Shown here: in pieces, positions 8,981-16,904 of the stretch
Position numbering within the stretch: position 1 is the first letter of the stretch
Layout of the letters: every line of letters starts with the position of its first letter
Translations under genes and position numbers: made by a program
The notes under the pieces: generated by a model
Database searches by the model: none
Told to the model about the DNA's origin: nothing
What the model saw: the letters and a program-made list of their open reading frames with translations, nothing else
From: Leifsonia sp. PS1209
GTDB taxonomy: Bacteria; Actinomycetota; Actinomycetes; Actinomycetales; Microbacteriaceae
NCBI RefSeq assembly: GCF_012317045.1
Contig: NZ_CP051154.1
Location: 3,782,001-3,846,000, forward strand
Length of the DNA stretch: 64,000 nt
Direction of reading: 5' to 3'

Positions 8981-9979
8981 TTAGATGGACTCTCGGATCA
9001 CGGTCGGGCAGTTGACCACGACGGTTTCGCGAGGGCCTTCCTCGCCGCGCTCCATCTGCATGAGGAGCTCGGCGCCGATCCGACCCATCTCCCGGAACGG
9101 GAGGGAGATGGTGGTCAGCGCGGGGCGAAGGAAGCTAGAGATGAGTTCTTGGTTGTCGAAGCCGACGACCCCGATGTCTTCGGGGATGCGCAGCCCGGCC
9201 TCGCGAATGGCGTCGTAGGCGCCCATCGCGAGGCGGTCGTTCGCGCAGAAGATCCCGTCGGGGATGAGCGGCTGCTGCAGTAGGTGCTTAGCAGCCCGGT
9301 AGCCGTCGGTCGCGTCGGCGCCGCCGGTGACGATCAGTGCGGGGTCGACGGCGAGGCCGGCGTCGTTCAGCGCTCGTTCGAAGCCGACGCGTCGGCCCTC
9401 CGCCGCCGTGAGGCCCTCGGGAAGATTGATCATGGCGATCCTCTTCCGGCCACTGTCGGCAAGCAGAGACCCGGCTTCGTATCCGCCGGCGACCTCGTCG
9501 GGGAGGACGGAGGGATAGTGCCCGTCGATGTCCGAGCAGTGCACCAGCGCCATGGGGACGCCGCTCAGCACACTGGGGACCTTGATCGTGCGGTTCCACG
9601 TCGTCGCGAAGAGGACTCCGCCCACGCGGTGCTCGAGCATCATCTCGACGGAACGCCGGTCGGGATGATCCGGCGTGTTCGTCCCGGCGATGATCAGGGA
9701 CTTGCCGTGCCGCCAGAAGGTCTCCTGGGCACCGGCGATCAAGTCGCCGGCGAACGGGGTGGTGACGATGTCCGTGACCAGTCCGTAGAGACCGGTCGTC
9801 TGCGAGGCCAGGGCGCGAGCGCCGGCGTTCGGTCGGTAGCCGAGCTCCGCCGCCTTTTCGACGACGCGGCGGCGAGTCTCCTCGGACACCTGGTTCTCGT
9901 TGTTCAACGCAAAGGAGACAGCGGATCGCGAAACACCCAACGCTCGAGCGAGGTCGCTCATGGTCACGGGGCGCGTCAT
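8981..9979 (-). CDS. LacI-family transcriptional repressor of the fructan operon
   Basis: A 332-residue LacI-type regulator: N-terminal helix-turn-helix (residues about 7-27, MSDLARALGVSRSAVSFALN) and hinge helix ending at ARALASQTTG, then the periplasmic-binding-protein-like sensor domain (from about 62) with a typical NDRLAMGAYDAIREAGL segment near the C terminus. It is the first gene of the operon, 40 bases before the binding-protein gene, and two LacI-type palindromes lie just upstream, so autoregulation together with control of the sugar genes is likely. The inducer would be a fructose-containing mono- or oligosaccharide; that is inference. Confidence 0.92.
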   Translation of the reverse strand: MTRPVTMSDLARALGVSRSAVSFALNNENQVSEETRRRVVEKAAELGYRPNAGARALASQTTGLYGLVTDIVTTPFAGDLIAGAQETFWRHGKSLIIAGTNTPDHPDRRSVEMMLEHRVGGVLFATTWNRTIKVPSVLSGVPMALVHCSDIDGHYPSVLPDEVAGGYEAGSLLADSGRKRIAMINLPEGLTAAEGRRVGFERALNDAGLAVDPALIVTGGADATDGYRAAKHLLQQPLIPDGIFCANDRLAMGAYDAIREAGLRIPEDIGVVGFDNQELISSFLRPALTTISLPFREMGRIGAELLMQMERGEEGPRETVVVNCPTVIRESI

Positions 9980-10000
9980 CGCGGTGGTCCTTTCCGGAAA

Positions 10001-10014
10001 CTAACCCGCGTTAG
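10001..10014 (-). promoter_or_regulatory. LacI-type operator 1
   Basis: CTAACCCGCGTTAG, a near-perfect palindrome with the CG centre usual for LacI-family sites. It lies 22 bases before the lacI-type start codon, downstream of the promoter, where bound repressor would block elongation or initiation. Confidence 0.75.
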
Positions 10015-10031
10015 CTGCGGGGGTGATGGGA

Positions 10032-10049
10032 CACTAACACGCGTTAGTG
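10032..10049 (-). promoter_or_regulatory. LacI-type operator 2 over the promoter
   Basis: CACTAACACGCGTTAGTG, the same core CTAACnCGCGTTAG as operator 1 with longer arms. Its centre is 33 bases (about three helical turns) from that of operator 1. On the minus strand TTGACC (10055-10060) followed after 17 bases by TTAGTG would be a promoter, and the operator covers its spacer and -10. The TTGACC overlaps the stop codon of the next upstream gene. Confidence 0.75.
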
Positions 10050-10056
10050 AGTTTGG

Positions 10057-11007
10057 TCAACATCCACCCACCGCCGCGTCGAAGTCCTCCTCCACAAGCG
10101 CGCCGTTCACCGCCCCGCCCGCGAGGGCCCCGGCGCCGACGGCCATCGGGACGGTGGCCATCGGGTTGATCACGTTGCCTGCCGCCCAGATTCGGGGGTG
10201 GCTCGTCGCGCCTGCCTGGTCGACGGTGAGGAAGGAGCCGAGGCCGGCGGGGAGGTCCGTGCGTGCCAGGACGAGGCCGGTCAGGAAGGTGTCGTGCGGG
10301 CGGGGCGCTCCGGCGGTGAAGAGGGCGTCGAGGGGGGTCAGCGTTCCGTCAGCGGTGCGGACACCGGTGAGCTGTGGGCCGTCGCCGAGCACCTCCGCGA
10401 TCGGGGAGGTGACGACGATCACGCCTCTCGCACGCAGGCGGGCCTCGTCGGCCGGGGCGAGTTCGCCTGCGGCGGCGGAGAAGAAAGTGACGTGGTCGCT
10501 CCACTGGCGCACGAGCTTGGCTTGGTGCAGGGCCATCGGCGACGTCGCCAGCACGCCGAGGCGGCGGTCGCGGACCTCCCAGCCGTGGCAGTACGGGCAG
10601 TGCAGCACGGTCGTGCCCCAGCGCTCCGCCAGGCCCGGGATGGTGGGCAGCTCGTCGGTGATGCCCGTCGCCACGACGAGGGCGCGCGTCGGCAGTTCGC
10701 GGCCGTCGGTGAGCGTCACCGTGACGGTGGCGCCGTTGTCGGTCACGCTGTCGACGGTGGCATCCAGGAATTCGACGCCGTATGCGGCGGCCTCCGCGCG
10801 GCCTGCGCGCACGAAGTCCGCTGGCGATGTTCCGTCGTTGCCGAGGACGCCGTGCATGTGATCGGCGAAACGGTTGCGCGGGAAGCCGGCGTCGATGACG
10901 AGCACACGGCGGCGCGCCCTGCCCAGCATGAGCGCGGCGGAGAGGCCGGCCGCGCTGCCGCCGATGATGATCGCATCCCGAACGGTGGGGGTGTCTGCAG
11001 TGTTCAT
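10057..11007 (-). CDS. thioredoxin-reductase-like FAD/NAD(P)H oxidoreductase
   Basis: A 316-residue flavoprotein of the thioredoxin-reductase fold. IIIGGSAAGLSAALMLGRA (residues about 13-31) is the FAD-binding Rossmann motif. HCPYCHGWE contains the CxxC redox pair at the place where low-molecular-weight thioredoxin reductases carry theirs. The C-terminal end has RIWAAGNVINPM, the second FAD contact. The usual NADPH motif GxGxxA is not clear: that stretch reads LGVLATSPMA. Proteins of this group are often annotated as NAD(P)/FAD oxidoreductases of unknown partner. It is divergent from the XRE-cupin regulator gene, which probably controls it. The ATG at 11007 is chosen over a long upstream extension that would overlap that regulator. 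Confidence 0.85.
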   Translation of the reverse strand: MNTADTPTVRDAIIIGGSAAGLSAALMLGRARRRVLVIDAGFPRNRFADHMHGVLGNDGTSPADFVRAGRAEAAAYGVEFLDATVDSVTDNGATVTVTLTDGRELPTRALVVATGITDELPTIPGLAERWGTTVLHCPYCHGWEVRDRRLGVLATSPMALHQAKLVRQWSDHVTFFSAAAGELAPADEARLRARGVIVVTSPIAEVLGDGPQLTGVRTADGTLTPLDALFTAGAPRPHDTFLTGLVLARTDLPAGLGSFLTVDQAGATSHPRIWAAGNVINPMATVPMAVGAGALAGGAVNGALVEEDFDAAVGGC

Positions 11008-11097
11008 GTCGACAGTCCAGACCACGGGTGAGAGAATGGCAAGGCGGTTTGCGGAAACAGCAAGGCAGGCAACGGCAGCACAGGCGGGAGACAGTGG

Positions 11098-11664
11098 ATG
11101 CGCGACGAGCTGGCACAGGTGGGCGCGAGGCTCAGGATCGTGCGGCGCTCGCGCGGCTGGACGCTGGATGAGCTCGCGTCCCGCGCCGGCATGTCGGCGA
11201 GCACGCTGTCCCGGCTGGAGTCCGGCAAGCGGCAGGCGAGCCTCGAGCTGCTGCTGCCGCTGACCAGGCAGCTGGGCATCCGGGTCGACGATCTGATCAG
11301 TGTCGACGCGAGCGATCCGCGCATCCATCGTCCGGTGATCCGGCGGGACGGGCTCGTGATCGCGCCGCTCGCGCCCGAGAGCTCGCCCGTGCACACGTAC
11401 AAGATCACGTATCCGCCGGTTGCCGTGCTTCCCGAGCTGCGGGTGCACGACGGGTACGAGTGGATCTACGTGCTCGCCGGCCGACTGCGTCTGCGGCTCG
11501 GGGATCAGGACCTCACCCTCACGCGCGGCGAGGCCGCCGAGTTCGACACGCGCACACCGCACGCCATCTCGGCAGCGGGCGGCAAACCGGCGCAGGTGAT
11601 CAGCATCTTCAACGACGACGGAGTCAGGATGCACACCCACGCCCCCGAGCCGCAGGACCCCTGA
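11098..11664 (+). CDS. XRE-family regulator with C-terminal cupin domain
   Basis: A 188-residue regulator: an XRE helix-turn-helix at about 5-62 (VGARLRIVRRSRGWTLDEL then SASTLSRLESGKR) and a small-molecule-sensing cupin barrel at about 100-180 (HDGYEWIYVLAGRLRLRLGD, then a TPHAIS metal-site-like segment). This two-domain layout is common for small repressors of detoxification or redox genes. It is read away from the flavoprotein gene with 90 bases between the starts, so control of that gene and of itself is likely. GGGAGA lies before the ATG. Confidence 0.88.
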   Translation: MRDELAQVGARLRIVRRSRGWTLDELASRAGMSASTLSRLESGKRQASLELLLPLTRQLGIRVDDLISVDASDPRIHRPVIRRDGLVIAPLAPESSPVHTYKITYPPVAVLPELRVHDGYEWIYVLAGRLRLRLGDQDLTLTRGEAAEFDTRTPHAISAAGGKPAQVISIFNDDGVRMHTHAPEPQDP

Positions 11665-11712
11665 GCGCCGGGGCCGAGCATCCACCCCGCCACGCTGCGA
11701 TAGCGTCGTCCC

Positions 11713-12207
11713 ATGCCCGCCGCCCTCACGATCACCCGCGCCGACTTCGCCTCACCGTCCCTGCTCGCGTTCCTGCAGGCGCACCTCGACGACCTCGAGC
11801 CGACCGCGCCGCCGGAGAGCAGGCACGCGCTCGACCTCGCCGGACTGCAGCTGCCGCGGGTGCGGATGTGGACGGCGGTCGATGGCGACGACGTGGTGGG
11901 GACGGTCGCGCTCGCCACGCTCGACGAGCCGGGGCACGAGGAACTGAAATCCATGCGCACCGACCCGGAGCGGCGGGGTCAGGGGATCGCCGCGGCACTG
12001 CTCGCCCACGCGCTCGACGACGCTCGGGCACGGGATGTGCGGAGAGTGTCGCTGGAGACCGGATCGATGGACTTCTTCGTGCCGGCGCGGCGGCTGTACG
12101 CCAAGGCCGGGTTCGTGGAGTGCGGGCCGTACGGGTCGTACACGGACGACCCGTACAGCGCCTTCATGACCCTGGACATCGACGCCCGACGAGAGGACCG
12201 AGCATGA
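11713..12207 (+). CDS. GNAT-family N-acetyltransferase
   Basis: A 164-residue protein with the GNAT acetyl-CoA site RRGQGIAAALLAHALDDAR (motif A, about 95-113) and the following beta-strand RVSLETGSMDFFVPARRLYAKAGF. The substrate cannot be told from sequence. TAGCGT at 11701-11706 lies exactly six bases before the ATG and there is no ribosome site, so a leaderless transcript is likely. Its stop overlaps the start of the NIPSNAP-like gene by ATGA. Confidence 0.88.
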   Translation: MPAALTITRADFASPSLLAFLQAHLDDLEPTAPPESRHALDLAGLQLPRVRMWTAVDGDDVVGTVALATLDEPGHEELKSMRTDPERRGQGIAAALLAHALDDARARDVRRVSLETGSMDFFVPARRLYAKAGFVECGPYGSYTDDPYSAFMTLDIDARREDRA

Positions 12208-12509
12208 TCACCGTTCACCTGCGCTACGAGATCGACGCCGACAAACTCGAGGAGTTCACCGAGTACGGCAGGCGGTGGATCCGGCTGGTCGAGAAGCTGG
12301 GCGGACAGCACCACGGCTACTTCATGCCGAGCGAAGGGGACAGCGACGAGGCGTTCGCGCTGTTCACGTTCCCCTCCCTGGCCGAGTACGAGAAGTACCG
12401 CATAGCCGCTGCGTCGGACCCCGAATGCATCGCGGCGTTCCAGTACGCGCGCGACACCGGATGCATCCGCCGCTACGAGCGCCGCTTCACGACGCCGGTC
12501 TTCGAGTAG
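12204..12509 (+). CDS. NIPSNAP-like small alpha/beta-barrel protein
   Basis: A 101-residue protein resembling the NIPSNAP family of dimeric ferredoxin-like folds: MITVHLRYEIDADKLEEFTEYG at the start, then GGQHHGYFMPSEGD and the Phe/Tyr-rich FTFPSLAEYEKYRIAAASDP. The biochemical role of bacterial members is poorly known. It is translationally coupled to the GNAT gene (ATGA at 12204-12207), so the two products may act together. Confidence 0.8.
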   Translation: MITVHLRYEIDADKLEEFTEYGRRWIRLVEKLGGQHHGYFMPSEGDSDEAFALFTFPSLAEYEKYRIAAASDPECIAAFQYARDTGCIRRYERRFTTPVFE

Positions 12510-12521
12510 CGAGCCGCAGGG

Positions 12522-13757
12522 TCACCCGAGTCGCGCATCCAGCCAGTCGAACATGCGCTGGTCGACCAGCGAGCGGGCGAGCGGCTCGCAGTGGAAGTTG
12601 GCGCCCTCGTCCGCGGTGAACGGGACGACGGTGGAGACGCCGGGCGTCAGCTCGGCGAGGCGGCGGGACTGGCCAGGCCAGAACTGCTCGTCCTCCGGTT
12701 CGGTGATCAGCAGCGGCGTGGTGATGGACGACGCGACGTTGTCCAGGCGGTAGTTGAGGACCGCCTTGACCGTCTCGAAATAGCTGTCCTTCCTGTACGG
12801 CCTGGCCCGGAACTCCCACGTGCGGGCGAGATCCGGGGAGAACTTCATCGCGAGCTCCATGTCGCGGTCGAACTTCTCGCTCTCGCCGTCGGCCAGGAGC
12901 TTCAGCATGCTCTTGGGGAGGTGGCCGGTCCACGAGGTCGACACATCCACGACGCCCGGGTCGACGACGGCGGCCGCGATGCGGTGCTCGAACGCGAGCG
13001 CCCTCGGCACCCAGTACCCGCCCTGGCTGATGCCGCAGATCGCCAGCTTGTCGCGGTCGACGTCGTCGCGGCCGAGGAGGTAGTCGACCACCGGGGTGAT
13101 CACCGCCTCCCAGTCGTGACGGAACGGCATCCCGCGCTCGAACAGCATCGACTGCTGGCCCGGGCCGTCGAACATCAGCACGTTGTATCCGCGCTGCAAC
13201 GCTCCAGCGCCGCCGCTCGCCCACATCGAACTGATCGCACCGTCGCTGCCGTTGTTCATGATGAGCGTCCGGCCCGACCCCGCCGTGCCCCACGGCCGGA
13301 AGAAGTAGCCGGGAAGCGACGTGCCCTCATACGGGATGTTCACCCGGTGGATCGAGACGGGAGTCGTGTCGACGAAACGGTCCCAGGCCGCACGGTGCTC
13401 GCGGAACGTCGGCAGCAGCGCATCCGACGACGGCAGGGAGGCGACCGCGTTCAGCGCCGCACCCAGATACGTGGATGCGCGGAGATACGACCGCGAAGCG
13501 CTGATGTCGTTCCCCGCAGCCGCCTGATCGTCCCCGGCGGCGCGCAGCCGCGAGCCGAGCGCCAGCCACGCGGCGAACCAGGCCTCGTGGTCCCGCTCCC
13601 CGACGGACTCCACCGCGGCGAGCACCTCACCGGTGTCCGCCGCCCCGGAGAACGCGTGACCGAGCACGACGCGGAGGTCGTAATCGAAGTCGTGGTTGTG
13701 GAAGAACCCGTCGGTGAACGGGCCGTGCGGGTGGTGCAGAGGTGAGCCGAGAGCCAT
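12522..13757 (-). CDS. alpha/beta hydrolase with N-terminal helical cap (FrsA/dipeptidyl-peptidase-like)
   Basis: A 411-residue serine hydrolase. GISQGGY (about residue 245-251) holds the nucleophile. A Asp candidate lies in ITEPEDEQFW and the final His in ANFHCEP, in the right order for a triad. The first 130 residues are helical (DHEAWFAAWLALGSRLRAAGD) as in proteins related to FrsA and to 2,6-dihydroxypseudooxynicotine hydrolase. No signal peptide is seen. A strong GGAGG precedes the ATG. It converges on the NIPSNAP-like gene with 12 bases between stops. Substrate unknown; C-C or ester bond cleavage is possible. Confidence 0.82.
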   Translation of the reverse strand: MALGSPLHHPHGPFTDGFFHNHDFDYDLRVVLGHAFSGAADTGEVLAAVESVGERDHEAWFAAWLALGSRLRAAGDDQAAAGNDISASRSYLRASTYLGAALNAVASLPSSDALLPTFREHRAAWDRFVDTTPVSIHRVNIPYEGTSLPGYFFRPWGTAGSGRTLIMNNGSDGAISSMWASGGAGALQRGYNVLMFDGPGQQSMLFERGMPFRHDWEAVITPVVDYLLGRDDVDRDKLAICGISQGGYWVPRALAFEHRIAAAVVDPGVVDVSTSWTGHLPKSMLKLLADGESEKFDRDMELAMKFSPDLARTWEFRARPYRKDSYFETVKAVLNYRLDNVASSITTPLLITEPEDEQFWPGQSRRLAELTPGVSTVVPFTADEGANFHCEPLARSLVDQRMFDWLDARLG

Positions 13758-13867
13758 GTCCGGCCTCCTTCGACGAAGCGGCTGACATTTCGGAGCCTAA
13801 TCCTGCCGTGCGCTCTGCGCCAGGAGGTCCCTTCCCGGCCGCCGACGCCGACCCCTATGCTGTGCGC

Positions 13868-14239
13868 ATGAGCACCAAGAGCAGGCAGGGACCCCACAAG
13901 GAAGAGACGCTCGACATCAGTGCCGGTGTCGGTCGGGGCGCGTGGGGCGCCTTCGCCGGGCTGATCGTCGCCGTGCTGATCGCATACCCGCTGTCCGCGT
14001 GCATCGCGTTCGCCACGCATCCCGCGACGCAGAAGCTGTTCGGCGGACGCCTCGAATCGGCGTCTCAGTTCGGCTTTCAGGCGTTCTGGTGGATCCTCGC
14101 CCTCGGCTGCCTCGCCCTGCCGTTCCTCGTCGGGTTCGGCATCGCCAAGCTGTCGAAGCGCACCCTGGGCGTGATCGGCGGGATCGTGGGCGTGTTCCTC
14201 ATCCTGGTGATCGTGTTCGGTCAGGTGTTCGCGTTTTGA
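13868..14239 (+). CDS. small membrane protein, three predicted segments, unknown function
   Basis: A 123-residue protein that I do not recognise. A charged N terminus of about 28 residues precedes three hydrophobic segments (about 29-52, 73-97 and 100-123), so the C terminus ends inside the last segment. TATGCT at 13856-13861 is six bases before the ATG and no ribosome site is present, which suggests a leaderless message. Its last 41 bases overlap the end of the convergent histidine kinase gene. The frame is open to 13742, but that part overlaps the promoter region and lacks a suitable start. Confidence 0.72.
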   Translation: MSTKSRQGPHKEETLDISAGVGRGAWGAFAGLIVAVLIAYPLSACIAFATHPATQKLFGGRLESASQFGFQAFWWILALGCLALPFLVGFGIAKLSKRTLGVIGGIVGVFLILVIVFGQVFAF

Positions 14240-15443
14240 GGTCGGCCGGGAGCCGGACGGTGACGATTGCGCCGCCGTCCTTCCCGTCGTTCGCCACCGC
14301 GACGGTGCCGCCGTGCCTGGCGACGACGTCGGCGACGAGGGCGAGACCCAGGCCGTAGTGCCTGCCCGCCTGGTCGGCGGTGCGCGTCGACGCGAACCGC
14401 TCGAACACGCGGCGATCGGCGCCGTCCGCGAATCCGGGGCCGTCGTCGCTGACGGTGAGCACCACGTCCCCTCCTGCGCGCCCGACGTCGACGACCACTC
14501 GGGATGCGGCGTGATCGACGGCGTTGTCGACCAGCGCCACCACCATCCTCCTCAGCGACACCGGGGTCCCGGACACCTCGGCGGACTCCCCCGCGCCGCC
14601 GACCTCGATCACCACGTCGCGTTCTGCGGCCCGCGCCTCCGCCGCCCGCGCCACCGCTGCCGCGACAACCGCGAGGTCCACCCGTTCCGCCCCCGCCGCC
14701 TGCCGGGGGTCGGCCGCGATCAGCAGGTCTTCGACGATCTCCGTGAGCGCCTTGCTGTCGTCGACGATCTCGTCGATGCCGGACCTGACCTCCTGGTCGA
14801 CGGCGGAGGACGCATCCCGTGCCCGGCGGCGCACCAGCTGGGCGCGCGTGCTGAGCAGGGTCAGCGGGGTGCGCAGTTCGTGGCTCGCGTCGGCGACGAA
14901 CCGGCGCTGCAGGGCGAGGGCGTCAGCGAGCGGCCGCATGGCGCGGCGCGCGAAGAAGACGGCGAGGAACGCACCGGCCACCACGGCGACGACGCCCGAG
15001 ATGACGAGCGCCCCGACGAGGCGGCCCAACTCCTCGGCCTGCTCGCCCAGCCCGTACGACACCTGAACCACCTTCCCGCGGCGGACGTCGGTGACGGTGA
15101 GGTAGCTCTGTCCTCCGGCCTCGACGGTGGAGGTCTCCGCCGGGCCGCCCGCCTGCACGCGCGCGAGCGCCGCTTCGTCCGGCAGCCCGTCCGGCAGCCC
15201 GGGCGAACTCTCCCTGCCCTGCGGCGAGATGACCGTGACGAGGAGGTTGCGCGGTGCGTCGTGCACCGAGTCGACCTGGGAGGCGTCGGCCAGCGTGCGC
15301 TTGGCCGCTTCGGCCTGCCCTGCCGACACGACCAGCAGGACAACGGCACCAAGCACCACGAACAGCACCAGGATGGTCGCCGTGAACTGGAGCGCGAGCC
15401 TGGTCGCCGCCGAGCGGGCCTCCGTGCGTTCGGGCGAGGTCAC
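14199..15443 (-). CDS. sensor histidine kinase of the electron-transfer module
   Basis: A 414-residue membrane kinase. Two membrane segments (about 18-41 and 143-165) flank an extracytoplasmic sensor of about 100 residues, followed by a short HAMP-like linker and the dimerisation box FVADASHELRTPL with phospho-accepting His188. The ATPase has the N box (LVDNAVDHA), DDGPGF and a degenerate G2 (HYGLGLALV). The GTG at 15443 is the only reasonable start after the regulator gene ends at 15457. It is the partner of the response regulator encoded just upstream in the same transcript, downstream of the apbE and ferric-reductase genes. Its 3' end overlaps the opposite-strand small membrane gene. Confidence 0.9.
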   Translation of the reverse strand: MTSPERTEARSAATRLALQFTATILVLFVVLGAVVLLVVSAGQAEAAKRTLADASQVDSVHDAPRNLLVTVISPQGRESSPGLPDGLPDEAALARVQAGGPAETSTVEAGGQSYLTVTDVRRGKVVQVSYGLGEQAEELGRLVGALVISGVVAVVAGAFLAVFFARRAMRPLADALALQRRFVADASHELRTPLTLLSTRAQLVRRRARDASSAVDQEVRSGIDEIVDDSKALTEIVEDLLIAADPRQAAGAERVDLAVVAAAVARAAEARAAERDVVIEVGGAGESAEVSGTPVSLRRMVVALVDNAVDHAASRVVVDVGRAGGDVVLTVSDDGPGFADGADRRVFERFASTRTADQAGRHYGLGLALVADVVARHGGTVAVANDGKDGGAIVTVRLPADLKTRTPDRTRSPG

Positions 15444-15456
15444 GACGCTGCACCCG

Positions 15457-16125
15457 TCACGACAGCGGGCCCATCCGGTAGCCGAGGCCGCGGACCGTCT
15501 CGATGAGGTCGCGGCCGAACTTCTTGCGCAGGTGGTGCACGTAGGTGTCGACCACTCCCGGGTCGTCGGCGTCGGCGAACACGGTGTCCAGCAGCACGGC
15601 GCGCGAGAACACCTGGGTCGGCCGCCGCGCCAGCTGTTCGAGCAGGGCGGACTCGCGCTCGGAGAGCACGACGCGGTCGCCCTGGGAGGTGACGACCGTG
15701 CGGTTGCCGACCTCGAGCATCCCGCCCGGGAACCGCACAGCGGGGGTGGTGGATGCGCTCCTCCGCCGGAGCACCCGCAGCCGCGCGAGCAGTTCGTCGA
15801 TGTCGAACGGCTTGGCCAGGTAGTCCTCCGCGCCGCCGTCCAGCCCCTCGACCCTGTGTGCGGCGTTGCCGAGGGCGGAGAGGATGAGCACGGGGACGGT
15901 GACGCCGTTGTCGCGCAGGCGGCCGAGCACATCCAGGCCGTCCAGGATGGGCAGCCCGCGGTCGAGGATCACGACGTCGACCTCCTCGGTGAGGCCGAGG
16001 TGGAGGGCGCGCTGGCCGTCTGTGGCGACGACGACCTCGTAGCCCTCCGAGGTGAGGAGTTCGGTCAGCATCCCGGCAAGGCGCGCGTCGTCCTCGGCTA
16101 CCAGCACCCGGGGCATCCCGCTCAC
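15457..16125 (-). CDS. OmpR-family response regulator
   Basis: A 222-residue regulator: receiver domain with acidic pair (AEDD), phospho-acceptor Asp55 in VVILDRGLP and Lys in LAKPF, then a winged-helix OmpR/PhoB output domain ending RDLIETVRGLGYRMG. Three starts are possible: ATG at 16155 (overlapping the apbE stop as ATGA), GTG at 16125, or ATG at 16116. I chose the GTG because TATACT lies exactly six bases before it, the spacing seen at other leaderless starts here. Read-through from apbE may still translate the longer form. It should receive phosphate from the kinase encoded next. Confidence 0.88.
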   Translation of the reverse strand: MSGMPRVLVAEDDARLAGMLTELLTSEGYEVVVATDGQRALHLGLTEEVDVVILDRGLPILDGLDVLGRLRDNGVTVPVLILSALGNAAHRVEGLDGGAEDYLAKPFDIDELLARLRVLRRRSASTTPAVRFPGGMLEVGNRTVVTSQGDRVVLSERESALLEQLARRPTQVFSRAVLLDTVFADADDPGVVDTYVHHLRKKFGRDLIETVRGLGYRMGPLS

Positions 16126-16131
16126 TGTCGC

Positions 16132-16137
16132 AGTATA
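16132..16137 (-). promoter_or_regulatory. internal -10 box for the response regulator (leaderless type)
   Basis: TATACT on the minus strand, six bases before the GTG at 16125. It would let the regulator-kinase pair be transcribed apart from the ferric-reductase operon. No good -35 is seen upstream. Confidence 0.5.
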
Positions 16138-16151
16138 GGTCGCGGGCTCGG

Positions 16152-16904
16152 TCATGCCGCCGGCCGCGCGAAGTGGATGGTGCCGGAGACGAGGAGCTGC
16201 CCGCTGTCGGTGAGTGCGAGCACGCCGGTGGCGCCGTGCCCGACCGCCCAGTCGACGCCGGGGCGGCCCAGGGCGAAGACCGCGGTGGCGAGGATGTCGG
16301 CGGTGGTGAGGTCGCCCGCGACGACGGTGGCGCTGAGCAACCCCGCGGCGGGCGCGCCCGTGCGACCGTCGACGATGTGGGCTCCGCGCTCGTACGCGCC
16401 GGAGGTGGCAACCGCGGCGTTCTCCGCGGCGAGCACGGCCAGGATCGCGTCGGGATCGCTCGGTGCCCGCACGCCGACGTTCCAGGCCGGCGCGGCATCC
16501 GGAGCGTCGCCGACCACCACGTCGCCGCCCGCGTTCAGACAGAAGCGGCGCATCCCGTGGTTGCGCAACGCCTCGGCCGCGCGCTCCGCCGCCCATCCCT
16601 TGACGACGCCGTCGAGGTCGAGCGTCCCGTCCGGCTTCCGGATTCGGAACGCACCGCCCGACGCCCGCTCGGCCTCGTCGCCCAGCGCAATCACGGCGGT
16701 CAGCTCGTCGCTGAACGCGGACGATGGATGTTCGCCACGGTTGGCCGCGCTTACCTCGGAGTCCGGACGGTAGACGCTGAACCGCTCGTCCGCCTCCCTC
16801 AGCACCGCGAAGGCCCCGGTGGCAGCATCCGCCGCCGCGTTGTCCTCCGCATCCCGGAGGTCGATAGACATCGGGATGCCCATCACCGTCTCCACGAACC
16901 TCAC
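16152..16904 (-). CDS. apbE: FAD:protein FMN transferase ApbE
   Basis: A 250-residue transferase that attaches FMN through a phosphodiester bond to a Ser/Thr of a target protein. Family marks: MGIPMSIDL near the N terminus, DLDGVVKGWAAERA (nucleotide contact), FCLNAGGDVVVG and the metal/FAD-binding TADILATAVFALG near the C terminus. There is no signal peptide or lipobox. ApbE proteins of this short, cytosolic kind occur in Actinobacteria. The GTG at 16904 overlaps the stop of the FMN-binding protein gene (GTGA), so enzyme and probable substrate are made together. Confidence 0.92.
   Translation of the reverse strand: MRFVETVMGIPMSIDLRDAEDNAAADAATGAFAVLREADERFSVYRPDSEVSAANRGEHPSSAFSDELTAVIALGDEAERASGGAFRIRKPDGTLDLDGVVKGWAAERAAEALRNHGMRRFCLNAGGDVVVGDAPDAAPAWNVGVRAPSDPDAILAVLAAENAAVATSGAYERGAHIVDGRTGAPAAGLLSATVVAGDLTTADILATAVFALGRPGVDWAVGHGATGVLALTDSGQLLVSGTIHFARPAA

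Noticed and set aside
16126..16155. ATG at 16155 as start of the response regulator
   Set aside because: It overlaps the apbE stop, but adds an atypical N-terminal extension; the -10 box six bases before the GTG at 16125 is better evidence. Not excluded.
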